This document shows positions 13,001 through 26,800 of a DNA stretch of 64,000 bases, one piece after another (the first letter of the stretch is position 1; each line of letters opens with the position of its first letter). The position numbers and the translations under genes are program-made. The stretch covers positions 11,139,829 to 11,203,828 of the forward strand of contig OZ023275.1 of the NCBI GenBank assembly GCA_964007475.1, given 5' to 3'. The notes beneath the pieces were generated by a model. That model saw only the letters and a program-made list of their open reading frames with translations, did not search any database and was not told the origin of the DNA. The stretch is from Hybos culiciformis. Taxonomy: Eukaryota > Arthropoda > Insecta > Diptera > Hybotidae.

Positions 13001-16000
13001 ATTGAAAACAAACTAATCTCTTGCACCTATACCACTTTTAATCAATTGTATGACTTATATCGGAAATATTTTAGGGGTGAGCTCATAAATCAATTTTACT
13101 TTATTTATGTTATTTATGGACTTATTATTTGAACTTGTAAACTAAAAATATAAAATAAAATTTTTTTGGAAAACACAACTCTGGCAAGTAATTCTATTGT
13201 TAATACGTTTGAAATAATTATATAGGTTTTATAATATTTACAAATTTGTGATGTTAGGTGAGAACTCGAAATGTATACAACAAAGTTATATGAAATAATT
13301 TATCTAAAAATTTTATAAAATTCAATATAACTTTACAGTGTAGAGTTTGCTAATTTCAACAAACTCTAGTTGTGTGGCCCATCGAACTTTATAAATCTAT
13401 ATTTATTAAACTAAAATTATTGATAAATTAGGAAAAATTACATTCTCCCTGAAAACACACATTAGAAGTTACAACAATAGAAGGAAAAATGAAATTAATA
13501 AATCCCATTTAAACTTCAACTTTAACTAAAACTCCAACCAAAAGTATAAATTTTATTCTAAATTTTGTTACTTTTACCATTTTGCTTTTGAGCACTGAAT
13601 GTCTATACGTGTTTTCCTATATATTTCAGACTAACTACGCAGGAATTGATAAATTAGCATTCTAAAACAAAAAAAAAACTTTAAGGTAAATTCTTTTTTA
13701 TTTTATTGAAATATGAAAAAATAACTTTGACACCATTATTTATACTTGATTTACGAAATAAAATAAAAAACTTCTTCAAAGTGCATTAAATAAATATCAA
13801 TGACACTTGAAAAAATAAAGATTTGAAATCCAAACTTAAACAAAACTTTATTTTTAGTATCTTCCTTCAATCTTTGTACATAAAGAGTTTATAAAAATTT
13901 TCTTAAAATTTTGGTTGGTTGGATTGAAATAAAATTATAATGTGAAGCATAACTTAAATTATATTTAAAAAAAATATTTGGTGAACAATATTTATATTTA
14001 ATTTATTGACAATTTTTTGTTTATGTTAGTATAAATAGCCTGAGCCTGAGGCCGGAGCTGGTGAGGCCTAAGTAATATTTAAATAACGCGTTAAATTTAT
14101 AATTTATAGAGAAAACTCCATAAGTGAATTTGGAATTAAAACTAATTTTTTTAATATTGAGATTATTTTCAAATTAAATTAAATTATTATAAAAAGTTCA
14201 AGAAATAACAAGGGTCGATGAAAGGCAACTTTTACTTTAATTATTTAATAAATTTTTTTTTATATAAATCTAGTTCGTGGTAATGATTCGTAGAAATTGA
14301 ATCTAAATGTAAAGTTATAATCAAAATATCGTCAGATTCAATCTCATTTCCAAAATCGACATAGATTCACAGATAAATAAAATATGTTTTTATGCATACA
14401 TTTATTTTCGTTCTTTACGTTGCAATAAAGCCAATATAAAATTATTAGTAGTAGTTTTTTACAATTAGAAATTACTATTTCAAAAATTTTCCAAAAAATG
14501 TTAAAGAATGAAAAAATAATAATTTTTCTTCTATTTTATATTGCAAAATGATGTTGCGGTTATCAATGTAATTATGTTTGCTGCAAACGATTTTGAACAT
14601 TTTTAGTAAATGGACGTTTTTGTGCAACTTTCACAAAAATTATACTCACCGATTTATGACGAAATTTATGAATAATGCACATACATACATATTACACATT
14701 ATGTAAGTGGATTTTGTTATGTTTTTCCGAGCATAAAATTTTTGCTATTGCCGTTTCAATAATAGATATAGAATAAAAAGAAAATTTTTTTCTGAATAAA
14801 GATCTCCTAAAATTCGGAGAAATTCTTAAATAAATTAAATTCCTATATTTGTAAATTTGTATTATTGATTGATTTTGTACAAAAAAAAAACCACAGAATA
14901 TTTTAGTTGCATTCGAAAGTATTACGTTGACCATATTTTTCAAAAAATTTCTATATAATAATCAAATAAAATGATTAGTTTTGGTTTCATAATCTCATCA
15001 TTATGTTCATATTAAAGTATTAAGGATATTTTTTTTAGTATACATTTTTGATTGATTGAACAAAATTTTCCATTATTATGTATATTATTATGTTGTGATT
15101 TATATTTTTCTATACATACTAAAAATTTTAAAACAAAAACACTTTTATTCTATACATTGCGTAGAAGCAGGTGGTGATTAGAAAATTTTATATTTTCATA
15201 TTTTAATTTGATTGAAGAAAAGTTAATGGAATACATTGAAACCTGTGTATTTAAAAAAAAAAACTAAATCATTTTAATATGTATTATTGACAAAAGTATT
15301 TAAATTTTTACTTTTGAATTACTTTTAATTTGAAATATATACGTTATATACGCGACGTACAGATGATAAGTATACTTCTAGGGAACGGATTTTTTATTTC
15401 CAAATTTGAATAAAAAATATTGACTTATGAAGCTTTTTCCACTTTATAGATAATATTTACTAGAAGTTCGTTAGTTAAAAAATTAAGTTTTTTTTTTTTT
15501 TTTTCAAAAAATTAAAATTAGATTTCAATTTTTAAATAAGTAGCTTTTAGTTCTGGAACGGTTTCATTAAAATATAAAAAAAAATTGTAATACTGTTTTA
15601 AGAATTTCAATATCCTTTATTGATGAATTTGAAATTATTTTTATTTTATTTGAAATTGAAATAAATCACTAATGCATTTTTTTTTTAAAAAATAACTTTA
15701 TTTTAAAAATTTATTGAAGAAACATTAAAAGAAAATAGTAATTTCTATAAGAAGAAAGTTATATTTAGAGTATAATATTTATTTATTTAAAAGTTTAAAA
15801 TAAAATATAGTTGAAAGGAAATACCGATATAAAATGTTAATTTGAACTTACAAATTGCATAAAACTATATACATACTTATGTTTTCATTTCCGACCGTTC
15901 AAATTTTCTGTTCGTCTGATTACCAAAATATTCGCTATCCTTATCCTGATTAGATTACTTTTATTGATGAGATTCTAGGAATCCGGAAGATGAAGGACAA

Positions 16001-17450
16001 CGTTTAAATTGTTTACCAAATAATTATATTTTAAAACGTTTTAAATGAATTGTGATTAAAATTAGTCAGACCTAAATAACTTTAAGTCCGATTTTATACA
16101 GTAGTAAATTTACATCCATATACACATAATATCGATGACCAGTTAAAGATTTAAATTATACTTTCATATAAAATGTTGTAAAAGTTTTGAGCGATTCTGG
16201 TTAAGTCGATCTGCATTACTTTTTTTTCCTTATTTAACAGAACTCAATCGTCGAACTTAGATTCAGAGAATGAATAATGTGTTATTCTCTGGTTGTAAAT
16301 TAGTGAATTTTTTAATATTTATTTTTTCATTTTAAAATAATAAAAATATAAAATGAAATGAAAAATCAAAATTTTGTTTATTCAATCATTTTCAAAGTTA
16401 TAATATATAAGTTTTAATATTAAAATCCTAAATAAATATTAAAAGAAAAACTGTTTATTTTCCTTGTTTGTTTTTTGTTTTTTTTTTTTTTTTTTTCGAA
16501 AAATTGATGAACAAATATTGAACAATTTCTCTATTTTACAAAAAATTATACCTCTACGCCTATATAATTTTTTTTTTCACCTGCTATTTCAAGAGGAAAA
16601 TCTCTTTAAATATTTTTATACAAATTCTACAAAGTATATGAGGATGAGCTGATAAAGTATATAGGACATTCACACTATAAACACTAACTAGCCAAGGCAA
16701 CAAAGAATTCTTTTGAATTATTATTAAATATTTTTTGAAGAAATTTTTTTTCTTCTTCCAAATAAAAAATAAAATTTGAAAAAGAATTTTGTAAATTTGT
16801 TTCATCAAACAAAAAAAAAATCTAAAGTTTGACCAAGGAGAAATTTTTCTTAAAACATTCTTTGTTTTTACACTTCTCGCATTCCGCAAAGATCCCTCCT
16901 TCGAATAAAAAAAAAGAAAGGAATTAAAACGAGGAACAAAAAAAAATACACAAGAAGCTTTAACAAAAGATTTTAAATAATTCACTTCTTAAAGATTTTT
17001 CGTTTTTATCTGATAAAGTGTTTTCATTATTATGTATTTTCTTCGTTATAATATTCATTCATAATAAAAGATTTTTTTTTATTTTTTAGAATACTCTTAC
17101 TATTCGCTCCATTTACACCCAATGTAAATAAATAAATAAAAAAAATAGAATAAAAATCTTCTGGGAGTTTTATTTGAACTTTGTTGTTGATTTTTTTAAG
17201 GGCTTTTCAAAGTAAAATACAAAAAAAAAAAGTTTAGGAATATCTTTTCACTTTGAAAAGATTTTTCTTTAATTCTTTTGTGTTTCGTTTTTCCTATATA
17301 TATTGATTTTTCTTTTTTAAGGCAAGGTGAAAATTTTTAGCGAATCGTAAATATTAGAACATGATTACAAATCTTTTTTTTAGTTAAATTATACTGAAAT
17401 TCAGATTAGGCATTACGTAGTGGTCTGAATCTGATACATTTTTTGAAATG
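7100..17450. other. Gene-free AT-rich stretch
   Basis: I see no gene here. The open frames are short, rich in Phe, Ile, Lys and Asn, and lack domain-like composition; the longest, at 10440-10814, spans A/T runs. Apart from the 11036 hairpin there is an isolated TATAAATAG followed by a GC-rich patch at 14030-14070, without an open frame downstream. Confidence 0.6.
11036..11077. other. Hairpin followed by a T run
   Basis: GGTTTCCGTTG and CAACGGAAACC form a perfect 11-bp stem around a 9-base loop, followed by CTTTTTTT. The shape resembles an intrinsic terminator, but in this eukaryotic context it is more likely a small palindrome. No transcription unit is visible beside it. Confidence 0.45.
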
Positions 17451-17458
17451 GTATATAG

Positions 17459-17819
17459 CAGTGGCGTAACTTCCGGTAGGCGAACGCATAGCAAATGCTG
17501 CGGGCGCACGAAGTTAAAGGGCAGCTTTTTACCAACAAAATTCCTGATTTTTCACAAATGTTTTTATTTATTTTAATTCAAAATCTGAGTCTTTTCCAAC
17601 TTAAAAAAGAAGCTTAACGTTCATGTAAAACGGCGTTGACGAGTCGTCAGTTATATGATAATTAGAATAATAGGCGAAAACTGAAGAGTATTTTTTTTAT
17701 AAAAAATTGAAAAATAAATAATTAAAACAAAAATTATTGGTTCCTTTTTTGAAATTGTGGGGTGGGTGGTCGTAAATTTATTTTCGCCTAGGGGCGCAAT
17801 ATTAGTAATTATGCCACTG
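17459..17819. mobile_element. hAT-like MITE, 361 bp
   Basis: The ends are CAGTGGCGTAACTTC on the left and, on the minus strand, CAGTGGCATAATTAC on the right. Both ends are followed further in by a TAGGCG motif. The flanking 8-mers GTATATAG (17451-17458) and GTATACAA (17820-17827) match at 6 of 8 positions, consistent with an aged hAT target duplication. No open frame inside. Confidence 0.75.
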
Positions 17820-17829
17820 GTATACAATG

Positions 17830-20800
17830 TTTTTCTTAATTACTAGGGGTTAGGATATAATTATTTCTTAAAAATAACTATTTTGGTTAATACGGAGAAA
17901 TATTGACAAAATATTCAGTCTTGCTTATTTAAAATTTTTTATAACGATCATCAACATGCATAGCATTAGAATTATTTATGCCGTGTGGATCTAATTTAAT
18001 TCTTTCCACAATAATTTTCGTGATGAAACAAAAAAAAATTAAGTTATTGATATCGCAATTCAACTGCGTTGATGAAAAACCTTCACAATATAGTGTTACA
18101 CATTTGAAAGCAAAAAAACAAAAAAAAATCATAAACCTATTGAACTCTCTATTAATTTTCTTACTTAATAAATTACTATCGATTTACATTTTCCTATTCA
18201 GGTCATAAACTGTAAATAAAATGATAAGGATTACAATAAATTATATGGCACAAGGAAAATGTGCTTGTACCATTTGTCCTTTTTTAATAATCTTTTTAGC
18301 AAATAAATCATTATTAAATTTTGAATATAAAATAAATTAAACGTTAAATATTTTGGGTAAAATTTTGTATTATGTTGTTTTCTCTATATAAAACGCTAGC
18401 GATTAGAATTCTAGATCACACATTTTTTTCTGTGTAATTGAGAACAATTATCTCGAAAGGCATCGACTATACTTCTATAACCATATTTCAATATAAATTG
18501 CAGCAGAATTTTATGAAATTAATTTCATGCCGTTTTTGGGCTATAAACTATAGGGCTGGGCTACCAAAGTGCAAGCAGTTTGTGTGGTTTTTTTCGCTAA
18601 CCATTTTTCACTTCTGTCTTATATTATATGGTTTGTTTTTTAATCTATTACTTTAATCTTAATATCTTAAATATATAGACAATTATATATTGTTTCAGTA
18701 AAATGAAAATATTTGATTTTAATGAAAGATTTAAACCAACTAAATATTATAATAGGCATAAAAGTTTATATAAAAAATGCTTTATTTTTCATATTATTCA
18801 TTCAGGACGTGTTATATGAAGTTAAAAGTGTTTATTGTAAACAATACTTAAAGTTAGCGATTTAGATTTTCTATATGCTATAAACATAAAGCAATAATTG
18901 TATATAGTTTTTTGTTTTGTTTATATTTTTTAGTATATTTTCTGCGGCAATAAAAATAGAATAAAAATTCATTAAAGTACATATATACTATTAGTTTCAA
19001 TGTTTGAGGTAGATCCTTTCTTTAAATATTTTAAATTTTTTGGCAAATCAAAAAGAATCACAAGTATATCTATTAGTTTTATTGAGCTTTTATTATTGTT
19101 AGATATATTGGTAAGTTTTAAAATTTTAGTTTTCTAATTCTTAATTGAAAACGTTTGGTTGGTCAAAATAATATTGCTTTTCCTGAATATGGTATTAGTA
19201 TGAAACAATTTAGCGCACATTATTATTTTCTGTTCGTCCTATGTATATATCTAAATTATTTTAATCACTATCCTTTTAGCCGAAATAAACTTTGTTAAAC
19301 ATTTCTTATTTTTATTTTTAAATTGATTTTTCTCGATTTTTTTTTTTTTTTTGTCTTTTTAATGAAAATAAAGAATAAAAAAAAATTAGATATAATTTAT
19401 TTAAGGGTTTAGTTAAAAAGGGACAATGAAGTGAAGTTAATTCTTCTTTTAGGGCTTAATTTATTCATTTTAAAGCTTTTTATTTTTGTTAAAAAAAACT
19501 TTGATTTTTTTTGATTTGTAAGATTTTTCTAATTATGTTTAATTTCTTTCATTTATTGCTCAATTAGATACTTATTTATTTTCTATAGGTATATGAGTAA
19601 AAAACGAGGGTTATTGGCAATTTGACAATTTGACAATTTGACATATATCTATCACTTATATAATATTACTTTCTACAATTTCGAAGTTGGCAAACAGTTG
19701 TTATTGACACGTAAAGCATAAGTTAGGACGAATTTACTTCTGAATATCAGAAAAAAAAAATTTTTTGAATATTGATTATGATTACTTACAAAAAAAAGAA
19801 CTAAAATTAAGCAAACCTGTTTCAAAACTTTTCTAAATACATATTATTATTTTCTATCATACAATTGGCTTGTCAGTGTTGACGGTTAACTAATTATTAT
19901 TCGTCGAATTTCGCATCAAACATTTTTCTTCTATTTTCCATCACTATCACATACTACACAACCTATAAGGTACACTATGTTAAAGATGTAAAAATATTTG
20001 TATCAAATACAACCCACAAAATTTCTTCCTGCTGAACTTTTGCATAACTTCTTAATACAAGAATATAAGTAAAAATTGTTTATCATCGTGTATGTTAAAA
20101 CTTTTTCGAGCAATGAATTATTTGATTAAAAATAGAACTTCACCGTAACCAACTCAAAAGTCAAATTATAATAAAGAACAAATTTTAAAATGTTGATCGT
20201 TATTACTAATGAATCTAAAAATGTCTGTAAAAATATTCAAAAATAAAACTAAAATTCGTTTTAAATTTTTAATTGATTAAAATTTTCGGAAATGAATTGA
20301 ATTTTCGTTTTGCATTGGATTGTTTAATTTTGTAAATAGAAACCTTAAAATAGAACTAGGAAAATATTGTAAATTGCAAAGTACAAAATTAATTTGCAAG
20401 AATCTTTTTCAAACACAAATATTCAAATGGAATTCATAAGATGTGATAAAAATTGTTCTTTAAACATAAAATTTATGATTCAACATTTTTTTGTGATTTA
20501 TCGTATACATATTTCGTTAACATATTTGTGGGTGACCAGACCACTTAGTGTGAATATTATAAATATATTATGTAAAAGTAAATAATAAAAACCATGAAGT
20601 TAACTCTCGAACAGGAAGAAATATTAAATATGAAGAATTACGGTTACAGTACCTTGGATTTGCTATTGGAGCAATTATACTTTTAATAAATTTAAGTCAC
20701 AAAAAATATTCGGTAATTGTGTTTTAAAATCATCTCGATTTTGGTACAAGGTATAATAAACTAAATGAAAAATAGAATTAATTTTCTTCTAGTATTCTTG

Positions 20801-23800
20801 GACGAAGATTGATTTCAAACAATATGTACATAAGTATATGTTTCATTTATGGAAAGTTAATGAAACGTTAAGTTGGAAGGCCAATAAGGTGCTGATTTAA
20901 TTTTTTTTATTTACCTTTTTTTCTGCAAAAAAAAAAACCAATAACAAACATAGGATGAATTATATGATTTGGAAATAATTCGCTTTGATAATAATGAAGA
21001 AATTAAATTCACTACCTAACATTAACATTTTTCTTCTCATAAAAGCAAACTCTTGTGATTTAATTTATTAAGTTTTTGTACGTTCCAATATTTCAATATT
21101 TTTCATAATGATTTCAATATTTTATAATGATGGCTTAATTCGATAGAAGACAGCGTAATAAAATTTTCCTGAAACATTTTTATGTTCAATTTATATATAA
21201 GATGAAATATAAAACTATTATAAATTTACATTGTAACGTTTGATTGTTATATGTGCTTGATTCTAAAAACTGATGCAGCACAATATGTAACACGGTCGAG
21301 TGTATAGAAATCCTTGAAAGTTTTTCTACAAAAAAAAAAATCAAATGTGGAAAATATGTTATAAAAATATTTTGACTCTAAGAACTTGTAACAACCAGAA
21401 ATAGATATAATCTAAAATTTAAAAATTGTTTAATCCCTTTGTAGAAATATAATGTTTTTATATGATTTCTCATAAATCGTATTTTTAAATTATTTCGTAA
21501 ATATAAAATTGTCAAAAAAAAAAATGTTAATTAGCAAAACTGTTTTACAAGTGGGATTATTCTGTTCAACAAAATTCTATCATAGTACAGTATTGCAATG
21601 TAGTTTTTTTAATGTACAATTATACATACATAAATATTGAGAATATAATTTAAAATATTATAAGTAAAGTTCTCTTCTGAAGCATTTAAATAAATATTTA
21701 ATAGAAAAACTTAATCATTCTCTTTAGGATACGAATAAAAATGAACTCAAAATTTCCATTTTACGTTTCTTTATAAAATGTAAGTTAAGTATATTTCAGT
21801 TTTATTATATTTATATGGACTTTCAATATTGTAGAAAGCTGACCACATAAACTTTTGAAAGTTTCATTAGCAATTTTTTTTATTTCAGTATATCATACAT
21901 TTTAAATTTTATATGTGTCATTTGCCTAAAATATCTGTTACACCAGCCGTTTAGTTTGTGGACTATAAAAAGTTTAAAAATGAAATGTACACATATTTTT
22001 GTAAATATTCAAATTTATGGTAAAAAATAAAGTTTTATATAATTTAATATACAATGTCAATACAGTGTTCGGAAATTTAAGGTAAAAAAAACGGTCCGGA
22101 ATTTCAAAATATTCGTTATTCTGTTAGCTTTCAATTAATTACAACTGTTCCAATGTGATTTTATATTTTAAATATATATAAAAAATCGAAAAAGAAAATT
22201 AATATGACAAATAGTGATATTTATAGTTCCAAATTCGACGATGTATCTAGTGGGAAAATATTTTGAGTTGATATTTGGGAAAATGTACACCTTACTTCAC
22301 TTCTAACGTTAAATAAAAAACATAGACTTCCTTCAACGAATTTTAGTCAACAAACAAAACAGTAGAAATATTAAGTTATCACACGAAGTGTGCTACGAAA
22401 ACGCCATAACAAATATTTAAAGCGTTTTTACACTATTCTCGAATTTTCGTAATCTCTTCGTAAATCTTATGTTAAATAAAAATCATTGTGTTTTAATGAG
22501 AGACATAAAATTTTATTTTTTTATTGCATACATTTTAGTATGTTAACCCAGATTATGTATAGTCTTTAAATAAAAATTATATATAAACTTTTGAACTAAG
22601 TTTTTTTAAGTTTGTTGTTCACATCTCGTTTTTTTTTCGACAGAGCGCTGAGAGAATAAAAATGAAAAATATTGTTCAAAATAAAACTAATTTTAAAAAC
22701 TTATCTGGTTGTTCTTTTTTTTATTTATTTTTTTTTAACTTTTTTATTTAGCTATCAAAGGTTCAACTTAAACTTTTGAGGACTATTATAGAATGAAGTT
22801 TATTAAAGTAAATAATAGGTTTTATTTTTCGAATGAATTTCCTTTTTTATTTATCTTACATTCATATAAATTTTATTTATGTTTCCTTTTTTACATAATG
22901 ATTATATGATTTTTATCAACAAAAAAAAAAGATAGCATTTTTTGATTAACTACGTGAATGTGAAAAGAATAATTTAATTCCATTTCAATAGCAAAAAAAA
23001 AATGATATCCTACACAAATCGATAGATACTAAAATAAAGATTTTTAAAATTTTTTTGGCTGAAATATGCAAAACGTTATTAAAGAATGTGATGATTCCTG
23101 GAAAGAAACTTTATCTCAACTGAACAGTATGATGACAGATAAAGTTTATGTTTAGAATTAAAAATTGTGATTATTTGGTATTGTATAAATCACATCTGTT
23201 TCATAGAAATGCGTTATTTACTCTTACTATAAGTAGAACTTAATTTTTTTTTAATAAGTAAAGTCTACAGATAACAGAATTATAAAAAATAAATGAATAT
23301 GTAATGTATAATACATTATACTATATTAATACAATACATATAGGTTGATTCATAAAAAAACGTAATGGTATACCTTTTCTATAGTAAGGATTTCATTATC
23401 CTTGTTTGTATGACATTTGATGATATTTAAATGTTGGAAATTAGTTACAAAAATATATATACCTATATAATCGTTTTATGTTTTTTAAATTAATCTTTAA
23501 AAAACTCAATACAATAAACTATATATCATCAACTTTAGATTAAATAATCTTAATGCATTTAAGTATTTTTTTTCTTTTACATCAAAAAAATTAAATTATA
23601 AAACGTTTTTATGTGTAACACTTAAACCAAAAAGGAAGTACAGGAGAAAAAAAAACAATTATCCTTAATGGTAATGGTACCTACAAATTTATTAGGGTGA
23701 TAAAATGTATTCTTTCATTGCAATTTGTATATTTAGGTTTGTATTATATTCTGATTTAAATGGATTAAGGACGAACAAAATATTTCTCTTTATATACACA

Positions 23801-26800
23801 AATAAATTGAGATTTTAAAATATAAGCAAATGTATTAATTGAAAAGAAAATTATTATTCTTGGAATTGAACTAAAATTCGATTTTTGGAAATTTATAACT
23901 TTATAATAACATTATAAAGTGTATACCCAGATGTTAAATTTACGATAAGGATTAATAACTTACAGTAAGAGTCTCCAATAATTATTTTAATAAAAATAAG
24001 GAATGAAAAGGAAAAGTAAACAACACTAAAAAATTTAAATGATTTGAAAGTGTGTCTCGGAACAATATTTCTAAAATTATATGAATTGGATTGGACCAAT
24101 TTTGTAAAAAACAGGAAAATTAGAATTTTGTTTTTATATATATTTTTTAATTAAAAGCTTATTGTTTTTATTTGTTTTTAATTTTAATTAATAGTATATT
24201 AATGCGGAACTTTGACATTAAAATTAAAAATTTTTTTTGGTTTTCATATTTTAGAGTTAAAAACCTAATGTTATGGACCATGAATTGAAGTTTGAATGAA
24301 AATAAAATATGTAATTCATCTCCTTTTTAGAGTAATAGATAATGTAACAGAAAAGTTGAGTTTCTTTTTATACTGTTTAAGAAAATTGGACTATTAAATT
24401 CACTTTACTTAATGAGCATTAAAAAAAATTTAATTTTTTCTTCAAACAAAAATTTTTCAATTATTTTATTTATTTTAGATTTAAAAATATGATAGATTTG
24501 ACAGTATTTTCATGGAATTTTTATTAATCATTTAATATTAAAAATTAATAATATTTAACGATTTTTTTTTTTAAATTTTAAATAATTTAATTAAAAAACT
24601 AAAAGGGTCCCCATTAAATTTTTTTTCAAGTGTACTTGAATTATATTAACAAAAAAAAAAAACGTATGTACATATTTTAAAATCACGTTTAATGTCATTT
24701 AAAAAACAGTTTTCTTCGTGACTATCAGCAAAAAAAAAACTGAGAATCTTATAATAACGAAAAAATAAATCTTGACATAAATACCGACCAGAAGATGTAC
24801 AGAGATTATGTAAATAAATATAAATATTATTAACCCTTTAATACCAACGTTTATTAACTATAAAATATAGACATTTACATATATAATGCAGAATTATAAT
24901 GAAAGATATTATTTAAATCAAATCCAGATGCGTTACAACCTCACACAGAAAAAATTGTTATTTAGGTGTACATACTATAACAAATTGCTTAAAATTTAAA
25001 ATAGTTGGTATAACAGCCAGTTAAACATAATTTATGCATAATTATGTTAAATAGTTGCGGTTAAACATAATGCTCCATTTTTTCATATTATTCAAAATTT
25101 ATTTAAAGTTTTCTTCAGTCGACCAAGTTAATCTAATAGGATGCTTCCGCAAAGACGGGAAGTTATAGACCTGTATAATAAATATCTATGAAAATTAAAT
25201 TGTTATTCTTATTTTTTACTTTAAAAATATCTTTTAATAGTTAAATTGGAAAGATTTCATGATTTTTAATGTCAAAATAATTATTCCATAATGCTTTAAA
25301 AATTTTTGCACAATTTAATCTCCGATTTAAATATTTGTCTATGAATTAATTAAAACCAAATACAAGTAAAATAAATACATATAAAAATTATTATACTTGC
25401 AACAAACAGAAGTAGAAATTCATAGAAATTAAAGCGATGAGGTTGAAAATTTTTGTACACATTTTTGAATCCTTGTATTGAAATTCTTGGATTGTAAGCA
25501 TTTTTAGTATAATATAATAATTAAATATAAAATAATATAAAAACTGAACATGAATTATGATGGTTTTTTTCTTTTATTCTTATATTCTAATAAAATTAGT
25601 ACCTAATTAGTATAAAATATATGATTTATCATCTTGCTAAGAATAATTTAGGGATGGAGACAGGAAGAAAAAACATATTATATATATTAAATACTAGTAA
25701 AAATCAAAAATTCATGTCGTTTGTCACCTGTATATATTTATTATTCACTAAGACCGACTGTTCCTATGTAATTTTTTTTTTATAATGGAGGAACTATATA
25801 AGAAATAATAATGACAAGAAGCTGAAGATAATGAAAAAAAAATTATTAAATTATTATCTGAATTGTCCAAGTTTAATAAAAACATCATCTTGGTAAACAT
25901 TAATATAAATTGCAATATAATTGAATGCTTTGGCACACTGCATTATGTTTTTTTTTTCAATCTATGGAGTAATCTTTATAAGAAACTTTTTTGTAAAGAA
26001 AACGTTCAAGAAATTAAATTTACAACATATTTAGAATAGTTTATTGTGAATAAAAAGTTAAATTAAAGACAGTAAGATAAAAATATAATAATTAAAGATA
26101 ATAAGAAGGCTTTTTATAATAAAAAGATATTAAATAATATAGCTGAGCTGATATATTTAAGTATTGAAAGACCGATTTAAAAGTATATTTGTACAATTTA
26201 ATGTCATCTTTTATATGGTTTGGATAGGGTAGAAACAAATTTTTCTCAACTAGAAAGTTTTCTTATTTTTTATTTATTTTTTAATTTCAGGTTTAATTTA
26301 TTCACTATATAATGAAATAAAACTGAAGTTCTTTGTTAGTTACTTTTTTTTTATGCAAAATTTGATAGTTATTTATTGTGTAACCAAATTTTCACTGATG
26401 TAACAATAACTTCCTTGTTACGATAATCAACGTGATGTTGACATTAATATGTTTTTAGTTAAGATAAGTTGTTTGTAGTTTTAGGTAAAAATGTTTAAAT
26501 TTAAATTGTTAATAAATCTCTTCAAAATATTATTATTTAGTTGTCAATATTTTTTTTAAAAATGGTAAAAGATACTGCACATTTAACAACATGAATCATT
26601 CTCTGGACTAATAAATATTGAACGTAGCATTCATGGATACCACATTTGTTTTTTAAATTTTGTAGTGTAATATTTCTGCTATGTTCGGCACATAGCCTTC
26701 TTTAGTTTCTCAACCTGTTACATTCAAAATATTGAAGCTATGAATCTTCTCGCAAATATACTTTCTCTTTTTGAACTACTAAAATATAGGTGTATTTATT

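Noticed and set aside
14030..14070. TATAAATAG followed by a GC-rich patch, promoter-like
   Set aside because: No open frame, splice pattern or conserved gene follows, and TATA-like strings are expected by chance in this composition.
16584..16985. 133-codon minus-strand open frame
   Set aside because: It is dominated by Phe, Lys and Ile from poly-T/A tracts, with no paralogue or recognisable motif.
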